Below, one piece after another: positions 8,109 to 18,137 of a DNA stretch of 18,137 nt. The number at the start of each line of letters is the position of its first letter. Within the stretch, counting starts at the first letter, position 1. The translations under genes and the position numbers were made by a program. The DNA comes from Terana coerulea. Taxonomy: Eukaryota > Basidiomycota > Agaricomycetes > Polyporales > Phanerochaetaceae. The notes under the pieces are model-generated. The model did no database searches. It had not been told where the DNA came from and saw nothing but the letters and a program-made list of their open reading frames with translations. The stretch covers positions 1 to 18,137 of the forward strand of contig JAKOGH010000889.1 in NCBI GenBank assembly GCA_024811115.1. The letters run 5' to 3'.

Positions 8109-9849
8109 ATGACACAGTCAAGCGTCACCACATACGGATACAATGTCCAGCGCGTGGACGCTGCCTGCTCAACGAAAACTCTCGATGATGGACTGGACGC
8201 AACTTTGGACAAAGAGGACTCACTACAGAAGTTCACTCCTATGAACTGGTGCGTTGAGTGCACTTTTCTTTGCTACGAAGCTGACCGTTTAATCTACCGT
8301 AGGTCTTTGGCCGAGATACGCAATGTGATACCCCCGCGGCTGTTCGTTCGGAGCACCACTACGGCCATGCTCTACCTCCTTCGCGACCTCCTCCTGGCCT
8401 CTGCCTTGTTCTATTTTGCGCTATCCATCGAGGGAATGTCGGCGTCCATCGCGAGTTTGACAGGGCTTACGTCTATCCCGGTAGCGAGTGTAGTGAAGGG
8501 AGGGCTTTGGTTAGCATAGTGAGTGCAGTTACAGTGGTACGAGCTCCACGGGACAAACTAAATCTGGTATCTTCTTGTAGTTGGATGGTGCAGGGCTTTT
8601 TATTCACCGGAATCTGGGTCATATCGCACGAAGTATGTCAAATTTACCACCTAATCCCTTACTGAGCTCATATGTTCTTGTCAGTGCTGTCACGGGAGCT
8701 TCTCAGAAAACAAACACGTCTGCAACGTTATAGGATTTGTACGTCTGATAACGTACACTGAAAGCTCCCGTGAATAGACTGACGTCCTTGTAGATCCTTA
8801 ACTCGGGGTTTCTCATTCCTTACTACAGCTGGAAGATCTCGCACCACCATCACCACATGCATCACGCGGACATCGACCACGACCAGGCGTGGGTGCCGGA
8901 CACCCGCAGCGACCTCAAAATCCCGCATCCGGCCACGGCCACGGTCAAGTACGAAGAATACTTCAACGACGCCCCGCTATGCCTCTTCCTCAGGCTCGTG
9001 AACCGGCATGTCATCGGCTTCGCAGCTTATATGCGTGCGTATTTTGTCGTGCTTCCTGCTTTTGCGTGCCTGCTAATCCGTCGCATTAGTCTTCAACGCA
9101 GGCGGGCAGAAACGATATCCCGCCAGTACCAGCCATTTCAACCGTTGAGTCTTCTTCTACGCCGTCTGCTACAACATACTCACCACAACTCGTTGTCCTC
9201 AGCCAACTCCGTCATCTTCACCCGCAGCCAACGCTTCTCCATCATCCTCTCCGACCTCGGCGTCTTCTTCGCCGCCGCACTGCTCTACCGCGCATGCCGC
9301 ACGTACGGCTTCAGCACCGTCGCGGCGTACTACGGCGTCCCATGGCTTTCGGTCTGCCACTGGCTCGTGACGATGACGTTTCTACAACACACTGACGCAA
9401 GTCTGCCGCACTACAGAAAAGGCGCGTGGACGTTCCCGCGCGGCGCCGCGGCGACGGTCGACCGCGACTTCCTGGGCTGGGTCGGCCGCGTGTTCATGCA
9501 CGACATCGCGCACTTCCACGTCGTGCACCACTTCTTCCCCAAGATGCCCTTCTGTACGTCCCCTTTCTGTTTTTGTTGTTGTTGTGGCGGCGTGGAGCTG
9601 AGAGGCAGTGTTGTAGACCATTGGGAGGAAGCGACGCGGCACTTGAAGCCGTTCATTGGCGAGCATTACCACTACTCGAACAAGCCCCTGTTCAAAGCGC
9701 TTTGGGACGCATACAATGACTGCCAATTCGTGGAGGACACAGGTATGAGATTGTTTATTTGTTCCGCGGGATGTGTGTTGACGGTAAAATCAGGGGATAT
9801 CGTGTTCTTCCGCGACAGGAAAGGCAAGTCTCTCCTCAGAGACCACTAG
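8109..9849 (+). CDS. Membrane fatty acid desaturase, delta-12 (oleate) type
   Basis: Nine exons: 8109-8248, 8303-8518, 8581-8632, 8685-8738, 8794-9034, 9090-9143, 9203-9553, 9617-9742 and 9794-9849. The eight GT-AG introns are 51-63 nt and the phases are consistent, giving 429 aa. The IRNVIPPRLFVRS stretch (52-64) and FLQHTDASLPHY (around H315) are typical of fungal delta-12 desaturases, which make linoleate from oleate in the ER membrane using di-iron. The histidine boxes are HECCH (135-139), HHHHH (171-175, within an HHHHHMHH run) and HVVHH (358-362). All canonical His positions are kept, but box 1 has Cys where the family usually has Gly, and box 2 fills the HxxHH spacer with His. Hydrophobic segments near 69-86, 119-134 and around the mid-protein LSDLGVFFAAALLY fit a four-helix membrane enzyme. 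The ATG at 8109 has A at -3 and gives a normal N-terminal length. A bifunctional, conjugase or acetylenase activity is possible but cannot be read from sequence. Confidence 0.92.
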
Positions 9850-10640
9850 CTATAAGTGCTCAGTCTTGATGCCTGACGAGCGGCTCGGCTTGCTGAATAG
9901 ATTATAGTTTGAATCTGCTGTTGTACATATAACCGTTACTACCTGTAAGTATTGCTGGGGCATGTGCTGTTACTCTCCGTCCATCCGGGCCCCAGCATAT
10001 CCATATCTGCGAAAACCGTATGCGTGCGAGGAAACAGGATGGATCCTTGACTGGACGTGCTCGTGCGTGCGTCCCCGACGCTATAGCGGGCACAACGGTA
10101 GCAGAAAAACTGAATGGGGCGCTGTATTGTGATGTGTTTGGCGTTTGATGCGCTGATTGGTGAGCGGGAGGCGGGATCGGCGGGGCACCGCTGGTTGCAC
10201 ATGAACATATCCCAGCTCGCTACTCGCTCTCTCTCTCCAGACACATGAGTTCTACACGGCCACACTCCAGTTAGACCTTGTGAAGATATTGTGTAGGATA
10301 TGACAGACATAATGGCTTCCCAAGTACTTCTGGAGTCATCGGCAACACTCGGCGGTGAAATTGCCTGGGCCGACTCGAGCAATTGTGAGGTGGGAAGAAT
10401 GGCGGCTGTACGCGACGTACACTCGCGATCACAGTTGAATGTGCGTGGGTCAGTGTGGTAGCTCTGCCTTGGTCTAGCTGATGTGTACTTGTGAACAGCC
10501 CTGCATAGTACCGCATCACCCCCGGCGTTCAGGAAGATGACTTCGATAACCAGTAGCGACGCTCAAGTATTTGGGTATGTACTCTTGCTAAGTGCTCGTC
10601 ATACGACGCTGAACAGAACCCATAGATATTTGAGGCTCAC
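9850..10640. other. Intergenic region between desaturase and SPRY/F-box copy 1
   Basis: No gene is supported. A 147-codon minus-strand frame (9939-10382) has no motif and no hydrophobic pattern. A CT-rich tract (CTCGCTCTCTCTCTCC, about 10223-10238) is of the kind often seen in fungal promoters. An intron-like stretch (10574-10624, GTATGT to CCATAG) could belong to the 5' end of the next, decayed gene, but its exons could not be read with confidence. Confidence 0.4.
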
Positions 10641-13618
10641 CATATCAATTTCGTGAAAGCGACCCTGCGTCTGTACTACAACCTACGACGAAGATCAATG
10701 CAGACGCAGAGCGTGAAATTAGGGCTGTGCTAGCCGCGAAGAATGCGACGGCACGGGTTTTCGGTATATACTTGGTATCTATAATAAGGTGCCATCACTC
10801 TGACCGGTAGCTCTCACTGCACCATGACCCATACCTTGACAAGGCCACCACCAACTTCCACAGAGAAAGCTATGCGGTACTTGCATCACGCAGCGCGTGC
10901 TCCGTACCCACAGGAAATACTGTCTCTACCGAGTGGGTGGTTCCGACTGACAGGCCATCCTTCACATACATCGGTATGCCTCTCCAAAGATAGGTTAGCA
11001 GTCCACATAGGTGAGAGCATGTCGGCAATATCTAGACAGCAAGCTGACGTCGCCCGAACTGTGTTTGTGATGCGTGCCAGTTCCCAGCAATTCTGATCCT
11101 TCAGGCCCGGCTGTCAATCGGCTTCATAAATCCGGCTCGGGCGTCATTGTCTTGTCCACCGGTCTCTTCAGCTGCCAGCTTGGGATTTATTACTTCGAGG
11201 TTGACATTGTAAGACTCAGCTCTGTGGAGTATGCTTATCACTGCCACCTCAATACCACGTCTGACGATTGACCTCCCACTTTGTAGCTTGGTTGGGATAG
11301 GGTGAGCGAACAACTCAAACTTCGTCTTCCATCAGCTCATCCGCAATACAAGATTACGAATTTCTGAGACTTCCTACTCGTACTTGAGCACTGGGCAGGT
11401 GGTTTCGCGATCCAACCTTCACAGCAAACCCAAGAGACCTCGCTGGAAAGACACGGGCAAATATACACGTATGTTCTCAGATTTCACACACGCTTGAGAC
11501 AGATCTCTGGATACTGGTCTATTCACCAGGCAGCGACACCATAGGGTGTGGCTACGTGAGCAACGGTCAAACCCAAATCCCCAGGTTTTCTTCACAGAGA
11601 ATGGCTCCCTCGTCACGATGGTAGAAGCTCCGGGAAATAAATCAGGTATATGTAGTCTTTCAAGTCGTTGTTAGGATGCTTATCATGAGAACACGATTGA
11701 CTCCAGATTCAAACGGCCGCCCCATGGTTCATTTTTCCTCGCACATGCTATCCCGAACATCACTCCGCGCAAACTTCGGGGAGCATCCCTTCATCTTCGA
11801 CGTAGAGGGCCTGTACGATCGCGGTTGCTTGGAGTTCAAATTTCAGCAAGACGCCGCCACTCTTCCTGTCGACATTCTATATCATATCGTCATGCAGGCG
11901 GGGGCGCTTACACCCGCAACTGACGGAGAACGCGAAGCAGCCTCGAACATACCCCGCCCCCTCGCAAGGGTTCACCTGCCCTCTGTCGGATCTCGTCAGT
12001 ATGCCGTGATTGGTTCGACGTATGCCGGCCGCGCCTGTTTCGTGAACTCTTCGTCACCGACCGCATGGATTTGGCTCGGTTGACGGAGCTCACAATCAGC
12101 TCTCCAGCCACTTCACATACTATATCCCTGGGGAACCATGTTCATCGGCTGGCGCTTGCAGCTCAGGCGGCCGACTCCTTGCAACTGGCTCTTTTCTCTG
12201 GCCTAAGCGGACGCCTCCCATCTCTCAAAACACTCGTTTAGGACAAAACGCACGACAACTTCGAGGCGTCTGGGTCAAGTCCACGCATCCACCTTGGCGC
12301 TTCCTATCCGCCGAAGGCGTTAGAGTTATATCCTGCGTTGTTTCAGCATTTCAAAGCACTCGGACATCTGGTTCTGCGCCACATCGGTTTTGAAACCTTC
12401 TCGCAACCGGCAAGAATTCTATCCGGCCTCCCCGCCCTTACAACTGTCTAGCTTACTAGGACAAAATGGCTTTCAGACCGTAGACTGGACAGCATTCTCC
12501 GTTGGCTGAGGGACCCAGATATGCACTCATTCCCACAGGCTGCGCTGCTCGAACCAACTTCTTACAGCACAAATATCTGGCGACATCTCTTCCAAACAGC
12601 AACTTCCTTACACTCTATCGCTGATCTTGTCGTCACGGATTAGTTGAAAATACCAGGCATGTCACCTCGCTTCACGAGACGCCGCTATTCCTTAGTAGCG
12701 GAGGATGCCAAAATGATGGTTCAAATCACGAGGACGTTTCTAGACCTTCTACCCGATGTTGACTTGCTCAATTATCCTCATATCCAAACCCATGATGAGA
12801 ATTTTCAACTTCAGTTACAAAGCGAGTGGAATGCGAACGACTGTGAGCCTCTCATCGCAATCGCTCCACGAAGCTGTCTTTGAAGTTACTTTGTCTTAGG
12901 GACCATAATCATTCGTAATACCCCTAATTGTATCTTGAGGTTTACCTTGAAACAACATGGAAAGGACGCAAATCAGCAGCACACAGCAATCAAATCGGAC
13001 GAGATACACGTTCATCTCCCCGAAACTCTCTTCACCTCTGCGGCCGGTGTAACCGATGACCAGCTCCGTTGCTTTTGCCATTTGTTCGACGACTGTTTGA
13101 GAACGTTGTCGAACCTCCCCCGTTGTGACGGCAGCCTTCAGATCCAAGGCATCACCAGCACGCCCAAGCATTGGATAGAAAACATGCCAGCGTGGGGAAG
13201 GCAAGAGGCTCGGGAGGAAGAGATGCAGGAGAGAAGAGCATCGGAGACGATGGATGAGTGGCTGCGGAGACTTTTGAATCGAGAAATGCCCCGCATACGC
13301 TTCGAACGCGAGCTTCAGGAACAAAGAACGGCGCAGGTGGCACCCTCGGAGTCTCGCGAGCTTCGGGAACAGAGAGCGGCACGGGTAGCACCCACAAAGC
13401 TTCGCGAACGAATAACGGCGCAGGTGGAATTTGCGGAGCCTCGCAAGTCGAGGCTGGCCGGCGAAGTAACAGAGACTCTGCAGCGACAGGCCGAACTGGA
13501 GCAGGGGAGTCCGCAGGTGCAGGAGCAGCAGGTGAAAGTTGCTCATAGGCAAGAGCAGAGGCTGCAGCGCGGGTGGGGTAAATTGAAGAAAGGGCGGAAA
13601 ACGTTTACCGCAGCATGA
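10640..13618 (+). pseudogene. SPRY plus F-box protein gene, copy 1, decayed
   Basis: The N-terminal part has readable exons at 10801-10973 (LHHDPYLDKATTNFHRESY), 11081-11208 (SCQLGIYYFEVDI, start of a SPRY domain) and from 11530 (SDTIGCGY, then VFFTENGSLV after a frameshift near 11580), with introns 10974-11080 and 11469-11529. A possible earlier exon ends near 10740 (EREIRAVLAAKNATAR). The frame 11676-12083 carries the SPRY end (NFGEHPFIFDV) straight into an F-box start (LPVDILYHIVM). A one-base shift before 11981 moves the F-box continuation SSVCRDWFDVCRPRLFREL into another frame. That frame runs to 13618 through stops at 12239 (where copy 2 has Trp), 12449 (where it has Gln), 12641 and 12881. 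The last 245 codons (12884-13618) are open and end in a charged coiled-coil-like tail. F-box proteins recruit substrates to SCF ubiquitin ligases through Skp1; SPRY domains bind protein partners. Clearly inactive as written. Confidence 0.75.
13307..13441 (+). repeat. 48-bp tandem repeat encoding a 16-residue charged unit
   Basis: Two full units (13307-13354 and 13355-13402) and a shortened third (13403-13441) encode RELQEQRTAQVAPSES, RELREQRAARVAPTKL and a worn RERITAQVEFAEP. They lie in the C-terminal tail of SPRY/F-box copy 1, in frame. Copy 2 has no such expansion, so the repeat arose after the duplication. Confidence 0.7.
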
Positions 13619-14929
13619 AGCTAGTTACTTAAATCATGTCCTATGATCGCTGTTTTCGAAGCAATCTGAGTCAGTCATCGGTTTACGCTTAAGCTCAAGT
13701 TAGAAGTAAGAAATAATAATCGGGGGCGTGGGTAAATTGACTAGTGCGTCGTGTTGGTGTTGGTGTTGCAATCGACTCCAGACCTCTTGCGTTTGTTGCT
13801 AGGTCAACTTAGACTCACACAGGCAGTGGTTCAAGACCTTATTGTAAAGGTTGCGGGCCTGCGGCACAGCTGCGAGTTTGCTGCGAGTGCTTATCCCGCC
13901 ACGCATGTTGTGCTATGCTTGGTACTTGATGCGCTGATGGCGCTGATGGCGGGGCGCTCGTGTCGGGACGAGAAGCTTATGCAACTTGAACCATTACTCT
14001 GTCTTCGCAAAAACTCGCTCGCGGCCCCCACCAACCATCCATAACACTGGCTGAATTAGCCAGTGCACTGAGTCAGCCCAAGGCGAACATCGAGTGTAAC
14101 TGTACGACTTTGCAAACCAAGCACCGCTCTGCGACGTAACTGGTCACTGCAGCACCGCCTCGAAGTACCCATGTAGTGCGTGAGCGCAGTCCGTGTATTC
14201 TCGCACTGCATGACGACATACGTGGTCGTATATGAAGATATGCAACCAAGGGAGGCACCGCATTTTGCACATAGCCTACCAGTACTCGCGAGGGTCGTTC
14301 GCTTGTCATCGTTCACTCCCTTCACCCCGCTTCCTCACTACAAAACTTCGCCGTCAAGGAGATTCATTTAAGCGGATTACAAGGGCTACGAGAGACGTAT
14401 GGAGGAGAACTTGCAGTCTGAACTAACAGCGAACGAAAATATGCTGGACGATCGCTGGGTAAACCGCTGGATACCTCTAGACCAGTTCATAGTCTTGGAT
14501 GAGTTATTTACTTGGGGTGAGATAACCTGCTTCAATTATTTGTTAGTGCTCGTCAGTGTAACTTATCTCTATTCAAAGACTCGAACGTAAACCAGCAGAG
14601 CCCCGCGCCGCTGTCCGCACACCTAGCCGCAGCTGTCAAGGGCCTCAGAGTCTAGTGGTAGCTGCCCCGCTGTCAATTTGCGACCTTTGCAAGCCTTGCA
14701 ACGCCACGCAGGCCTCCAGTACTGTGAAGTGCGAGTTTCTCAACTCCAACACAACGAGTGCGCATTTTCCTAGCTTAAATGTGTCTTGGCGCTGACATTA
14801 TTGGCTAGCAAATTAGGGATAGGGTATGTCACCTCTGCCAGTACCCATCTGAATAGCCTTCTTCTCTTATTCCGACTGTAGTCTGCATGTGGCGAATGCG
14901 GCCTCTATTCTTCGTGGGATATCTTACAC
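13619..14929. other. Spacer between the two SPRY/F-box copies, no gene recognised
   Basis: It should hold the promoter and 5' exons of copy 2, but nothing matching the N-terminal exons of copy 1 could be read. Frames at 13751-14044 (97 codons, Leu/Val-rich start) and on the minus strand at 14056-14325 are unrecognised. A GTTGGTGTTGGTGTTG microsatellite lies at about 13753-13768. The CTTCAATTATTTGTTAGTG stretch near 14530 faintly recalls the YYFEV region of copy 1, too weakly to call. Confidence 0.4.
14045..14065. repeat. Perfect 8-bp hairpin
   Basis: CACTGGCT and AGCCAGTG are separated by five bases (GAATT). No T-run or gene end adjoins it, so no terminator role is proposed. Confidence 0.4.
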
Positions 14930-17063
14930 ATGGATGTCTTCCGGGGAATTCTACTGCCGTATATCCGCGATCCCAGGAAGGTGGTGGCGCTACGGGCTCA
15001 AGGGGCCTACTTTTCGCAGTATGCTCGTCACCATATTTTTCCAGATGGTTTATCAACTGACTCTTGTTGTTGAAAATGTCTAGACGGCGATACCATTGGA
15101 TGCGGCTATAACCAGTCAAACTGTAGCATATTCTTCACGAAGAACGGGGTTATTGTATACAAAATTGATATTCCAATGATACTCGCCGAAGGTGGGCATG
15201 CGTCGGATTATATTTCATACGAGTATCGCATGATTCAATATGCAAATAGTATTTCTGGATGGACCCTTTGCTGAAGTATGCTTCAACCCTATCACACAAG
15301 GCGCAAGTCCTCGGATTCGTATAAATTTAGGGACCCAGAGGAGTCAGTGGACACGCCGACAGCCATTTTCTTTTGACACGGAACGGCTTTTGCCCAATAC
15401 TGTGACTCTGCGGTTAGACAGAGGGGTGAGGGCACTTCCCAATGAAATCCTACGTATGATTGCAAACTCAGCTATAACGGTCGCTCACAACATCGAGGAA
15501 AAACGGATTCCTGGGTCGCTCGTCCGTATTTCCTATCTCGAAAACAACGAGCACAGTGGCCTAATCCACATATCATCTGTTTGCCGGGACTGGTTCAGGG
15601 TGTGCCGCTCGCGACTCTTTCGTAACGTCCTCATCGCCAGAGGCTCACATTTGGCGCGAATGACGGAGACTATCCTCAGCTCTGTATCCAAGCCTCTGGC
15701 TGAGACTTCGTTGGGCAGCCACATCCGCTACCTGGTCCTAGCCGACCAAGCCGCCACGAACTTCGAGCTAGCTCTGATACGCGGCTTAAACCGACAGCTT
15801 CCAGCTCTACAAAGACTCACGTGGGACAAGTTGACTACTGTGACGGATCATGCCACAACCCCTCTCCCACCTCCGGCGGGCATCGTGGCCTCCCTCCCCA
15901 GGCTACTGCTGTGCTTCCCATGCTATTCCAGGGGTTTGGGTCGCTTCAAAGCCTTACTCTCCGCCATACGCTTTTCTCGAACTTTCGGCAACTCGCACGG
16001 CTTACCTGTTCACTTCAGAACCTCGATACTCTCCAGTTCACCCGGGTCGACTGGTACCAGCCACCTCGTTCTGCCGACAATGCTGTTGGTCAGGATCCGC
16101 CAGCATATCCGAAATGGCTGCGGTGTTCGCAGCGCCTGCTATCGGCGCGGATTTCTGGGGATCCCGAACGAGTCCAAGAGCAATTGTTCGACTTCGCCTT
16201 CCTCATCATATCGTCGCGCCTCAGTCGCACCTCGCAGAAACAGCGCCAGGGCCTCTCGGCAAGCGGGGCGCTTTGTCCTCATCTACTCGACGAGGACTCG
16301 ACCGCCATCATGGACATTCTCAAAGTATTTCTCGAAATGCTGAAATGCACGAACCCGTATGACACGACCGAAAACATTTCCATCAACAGCGCCAAACGTC
16401 TGCTTTGTCTTGAATACAAAGGCCAACAGGGATGTCAGAACTGTGAGTCCCATTTGTCAACCCTTGAATTCACGCAGAAGGAGCAATTAGGTCTTATTCA
16501 CTTCCTGAAGGGACCCTTGAAATCCGTATCAGTCTTGACTGTTTCTTGAGGTTTACTTCGAAAGCAGGTTCAGAAAGCGATAACACCACACGGAGCTACG
16601 TCAAAGAGGTATTCGTGTCGCTTCCCAACGCGCTGTCGAAGCCTGCGCACGTAACAGATAGACATCTTCGTGCCACCTGCCAGTCCCTCAATCGTCATCT
16701 CCGCGCGCTGTCAAATTTCACCCACACTGAAGCTCGTCTCAGGATTAGACACATAGATGGAACACAGGATGAGTGGTTGGAAGGAATGTCGACCTGGATA
16801 CCAGAGCTCCATAACGCCGAAGTGTACGACAAAAGATTGTCCGGAGGGAGCGCGTCCAGTGGCTTGAGTCTGGTTTGAGGTTCTGGGCGAAGGAGATAGA
16901 GGAAGAAGGAACATGGAACGCAAATTGGCTAGAAAGTCAAGCAAGTCGTCACGGCACCTCCCTTGCCCAAGTCTACGCAGGATACAATTCGGATTCCTCA
17001 TCTGAGAAACGCGTACGGCGACGGTATGCACTTTTAAATTTCCGCCGGCTGTACGCAATTTAG
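14930..17063 (+). pseudogene. SPRY plus F-box protein gene, copy 2, decayed
   Basis: SPRY: YGLKGPTF joins NGDTIGCGY in phase once a 65-nt GT-AG intron (15019-15083) is removed, and is followed by IFFTKNGVIVYK. A frame change lies near 15225-15245. The frame 15240-16343 then carries the SPRY end (RINLGTQ, PFSFD) and runs without a break into an F-box (LPNEILRMI to SSVCRDWFRVCRSRLFRNVL). It shifts near 15875-15893 into 15821-16549 (solenoid-like LPMLFQGFGSLQSLTLRH), near 16547 into 16546-16878, and near 16830 into the last frame, ending at 17063 with an acidic and basic tail. The C-terminal block beginning LRFT aligns with copy 1 at positions such as VTD, LR and LSN. An unusual 62-nt intron could explain the shift near 15890, but alignment with copy 1 favours a one-base deletion. 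Likely role if intact: Skp1-binding substrate adaptor of an SCF ubiquitin ligase. Confidence 0.75.
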
Positions 17064-17403
17064 CTGACCTACCGCATGTCCGTTCTAGACACCAGGGCAT
17101 GCCTCCTCCACGGCTTCTGCCAGTGGCGCGCATCAATACAGCTGGCCATTAACAGAGTACTAGTATCGCGTCCGAATGAAGGCGCTCTTCGAAGGCCGAT
17201 CTCAATGCCCAGCTTTGCAATAAACCGGTCGATGTCTTTTTTGTGAGAAGAGTAGGATTGGGCTGTAATATAATACACTACAAGATTTGGATGTACAGTA
17301 TGCAATGAGATTAAGACGCGAAAGCATAGCACAGCAGATAGCAAACGTGAGTAATCTAGGGAACCAAGCAAATGTGGTATATAAACAAAAACAAACCCCC
17401 AGC
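17064..17403. other. Convergent 3' spacer, no gene
   Basis: Separates the end of SPRY/F-box copy 2 (plus) from the stop of the helicase gene (minus). It is AT-richer near 17260-17400, as expected for 3' untranslated regions of two convergent genes. No repeat or RNA gene was recognised. Confidence 0.5.
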
Positions 17404-18137
17404 CTACCATTTGACATATTGCGCAACCTGCGCTGCGTCAGCTTGTGGCGCATTCCCATACAGTATCCGGCGCAACCGCTCGCCCTCGAGCTTCACAACG
17501 AGCTTATGCTCCGTCAGGAACGTCATGTAGTGCTTCCACGCCTCCACACCCTTCGCGCGCTTCCCGATCCTCTTCCTGCTCGCCTTCTCCTCCTCCTCCG
17601 TGGCGAGGTCCGGGCCGATGTCCTCCACGGCCGCCACCCCGGCCGCCTGGCCGTGTTTGCCCGCGCGCAGCGTGCTGATGCTGCCGACGACGAACAGGTT
17701 GCGGGCCGCGCGCGTGAGCCCGACGTTGAGCCGCCGCCGGTCGGCGAGGAAGCCGATGTGGCCCGCGGCGTTGTTGCGCACGGTGCTGAACACGATCACG
17801 TCCTTCTCGCGGCCCTCGAAGCCGTCGACAGTCTTCACCTCAATGTTGCCCAGCTCGAGCACGCGCTGCGGCCCGAGCACGTCCTCAAATCGCTTCCGCT
17901 TCTTGGACTCGGGCGCGAGCAGACGCGTGAGCAGCGTGATCTGCGCGGCGTAAGGTGCGATGATGCCGATGTCCTTACCGGTGAGGGACTGCAAGCGTTC
18001 ATGTCAGAAAAGAGACAAGAAAAGTTCAGTTGAACAGGACACACGGGGTTACGTAGCAAGAGGTCCTCGACGAGGCTACACAATGTGTGCCTCATTGTGG
18101 TTCACCCGGCTACGGTCCTTTGTGCTTTCATTCCCCA
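17404..18137 (-). CDS. Upf1-like superfamily 1 helicase, C-terminal part (cut by the window edge)
   Basis: The last exon (17404-17988, 194 codons plus stop) holds DIGIIAPYAAQ, then VDGFEGREKDVIVFSTVRNN (motif V region) and RRLNVGLTRAARNLFVVGS (motif VI with the Arg finger region), the RecA2 half of SF1B helicases such as Upf1, Sen1 and Hcs1/IGHMBP2. A 56-nt intron (17989-18044; GTGTGT donor, CTGAC branch, TTGCAG acceptor) joins in phase to an upstream exon, 18045-18137, with NEAHIV and then LVEDLLLRNP. These two pieces are in different frames: two bases appear to be missing in the GTGT run near 18077-18082. The Lys/Glu-rich segment after motif VI and the tail ending YVKW are poorly conserved. 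Walker A and DEAD-like motifs lie outside the window. It unwinds RNA or DNA with ATP; which subfamily cannot be settled from this end. Confidence 0.82.

Noticed and set aside
8857..9849. The 330-codon open frame read as an intact gene of its own
   Set aside because: It starts inside exon 5 of the desaturase and reads through four in-frame introns. Removing them restores the conserved family sequence.
12896..13552. 218-codon minus-strand open frame
   Set aside because: It is the shadow of the coding-like plus-strand tail of SPRY/F-box copy 1, whose frame aligns with copy 2; the minus-strand product has no such support.
14645..14720. A-box-like TCTAGTGGTAGC suggesting a tRNA
   Set aside because: No B box follows at the right distance and no cloverleaf can be drawn.
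15830..15900. A 62-nt intron explaining the frame change in SPRY/F-box copy 2
   Set aside because: GT and AG are available and the phase works, but copy 1 has homologous sequence of the same length here, and the branch site is poor, so a one-base deletion is simpler.
16546..16560. A programmed frameshift shared by both copies at the TCTTGAGGTTTAC site
   Set aside because: The DNA word is shared, but in copy 1 the frame runs through it unchanged, so only copy 2 has a shift there and random decay is enough.
17287..18033. 248-codon plus-strand open frame
   Set aside because: Antisense to the helicase exon that carries clear SF1 motifs V and VI; the frame is open because of GC-rich third positions.

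Overview
The window looks like nuclear DNA of a filamentous basidiomycete, most likely an Agaricomycete. The evidence is short GT-AG introns (51-63 nt in the desaturase) with CTNAY-like branch sites, a many-exon delta-12-type desaturase, a 7TM orphan membrane protein of a style common in mushrooms, F-box/SPRY genes and an Upf1-like helicase. Species cannot be named. There is no CRISPR array, operon, rRNA or intact tRNA.

Left part (1-3280) is repeat-rich and gene-poor. An AT-rich block has no CpG from 430 to 1156. Next to it is a tRNA-like, Pol III-type sequence on the minus strand (about 1205-1316), then a degenerate, very CpG-rich tandem repeat (1680-2370) with an alternating two-unit order, then a second CpG-free AT-rich stretch (2425-2836).

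Middle part (3500-7300). On the minus strand, 3504-4771 is a five-exon 7TM integral membrane protein gene that reconstructs perfectly except for one in-frame TAG at codon 148. A possible small two-exon minus-strand gene follows (5290-5706). At 5982-6759 sits a well-preserved non-autonomous hAT-type transposon of 778 bp: TAGTG terminal inverted repeats and a perfect 8-bp target-site duplication, CGGCGCTG. It lies between the two arms of another, older inverted repeat (5849-5957 and 7136-7283), which suggests nested insertion.

Right part. The one gene that appears complete is a membrane fatty acid desaturase on the plus strand (8109-9849; nine exons, 429 aa). Two of its three histidine boxes are unusual (HECCH and HHHHH). 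Two tandem, paralogous, decayed plus-strand genes follow (about 10640-13618 and 14930-17063). In both, a SPRY domain runs in one frame directly into an F-box, then a solenoid-like region and a charged C-terminal tail. Both carry frameshifts and the first also has stop codons. At the right edge, on the minus strand and converging on the second copy, is the 3' end of an Upf1-like SF1 helicase gene (17404-18137, cut by the window edge), with a likely 2-nt deletion.

There is no sign that these genes form one pathway. The window reads as a repeat-invaded, fast-evolving segment with one clear housekeeping-type enzyme, a helicase end and several decayed members of expanding fungal families. The most notable items are the twice-seen SPRY-to-F-box architecture, the hAT insertion with intact TSD, and the sharp contrast between CpG-free and CpG-saturated DNA.
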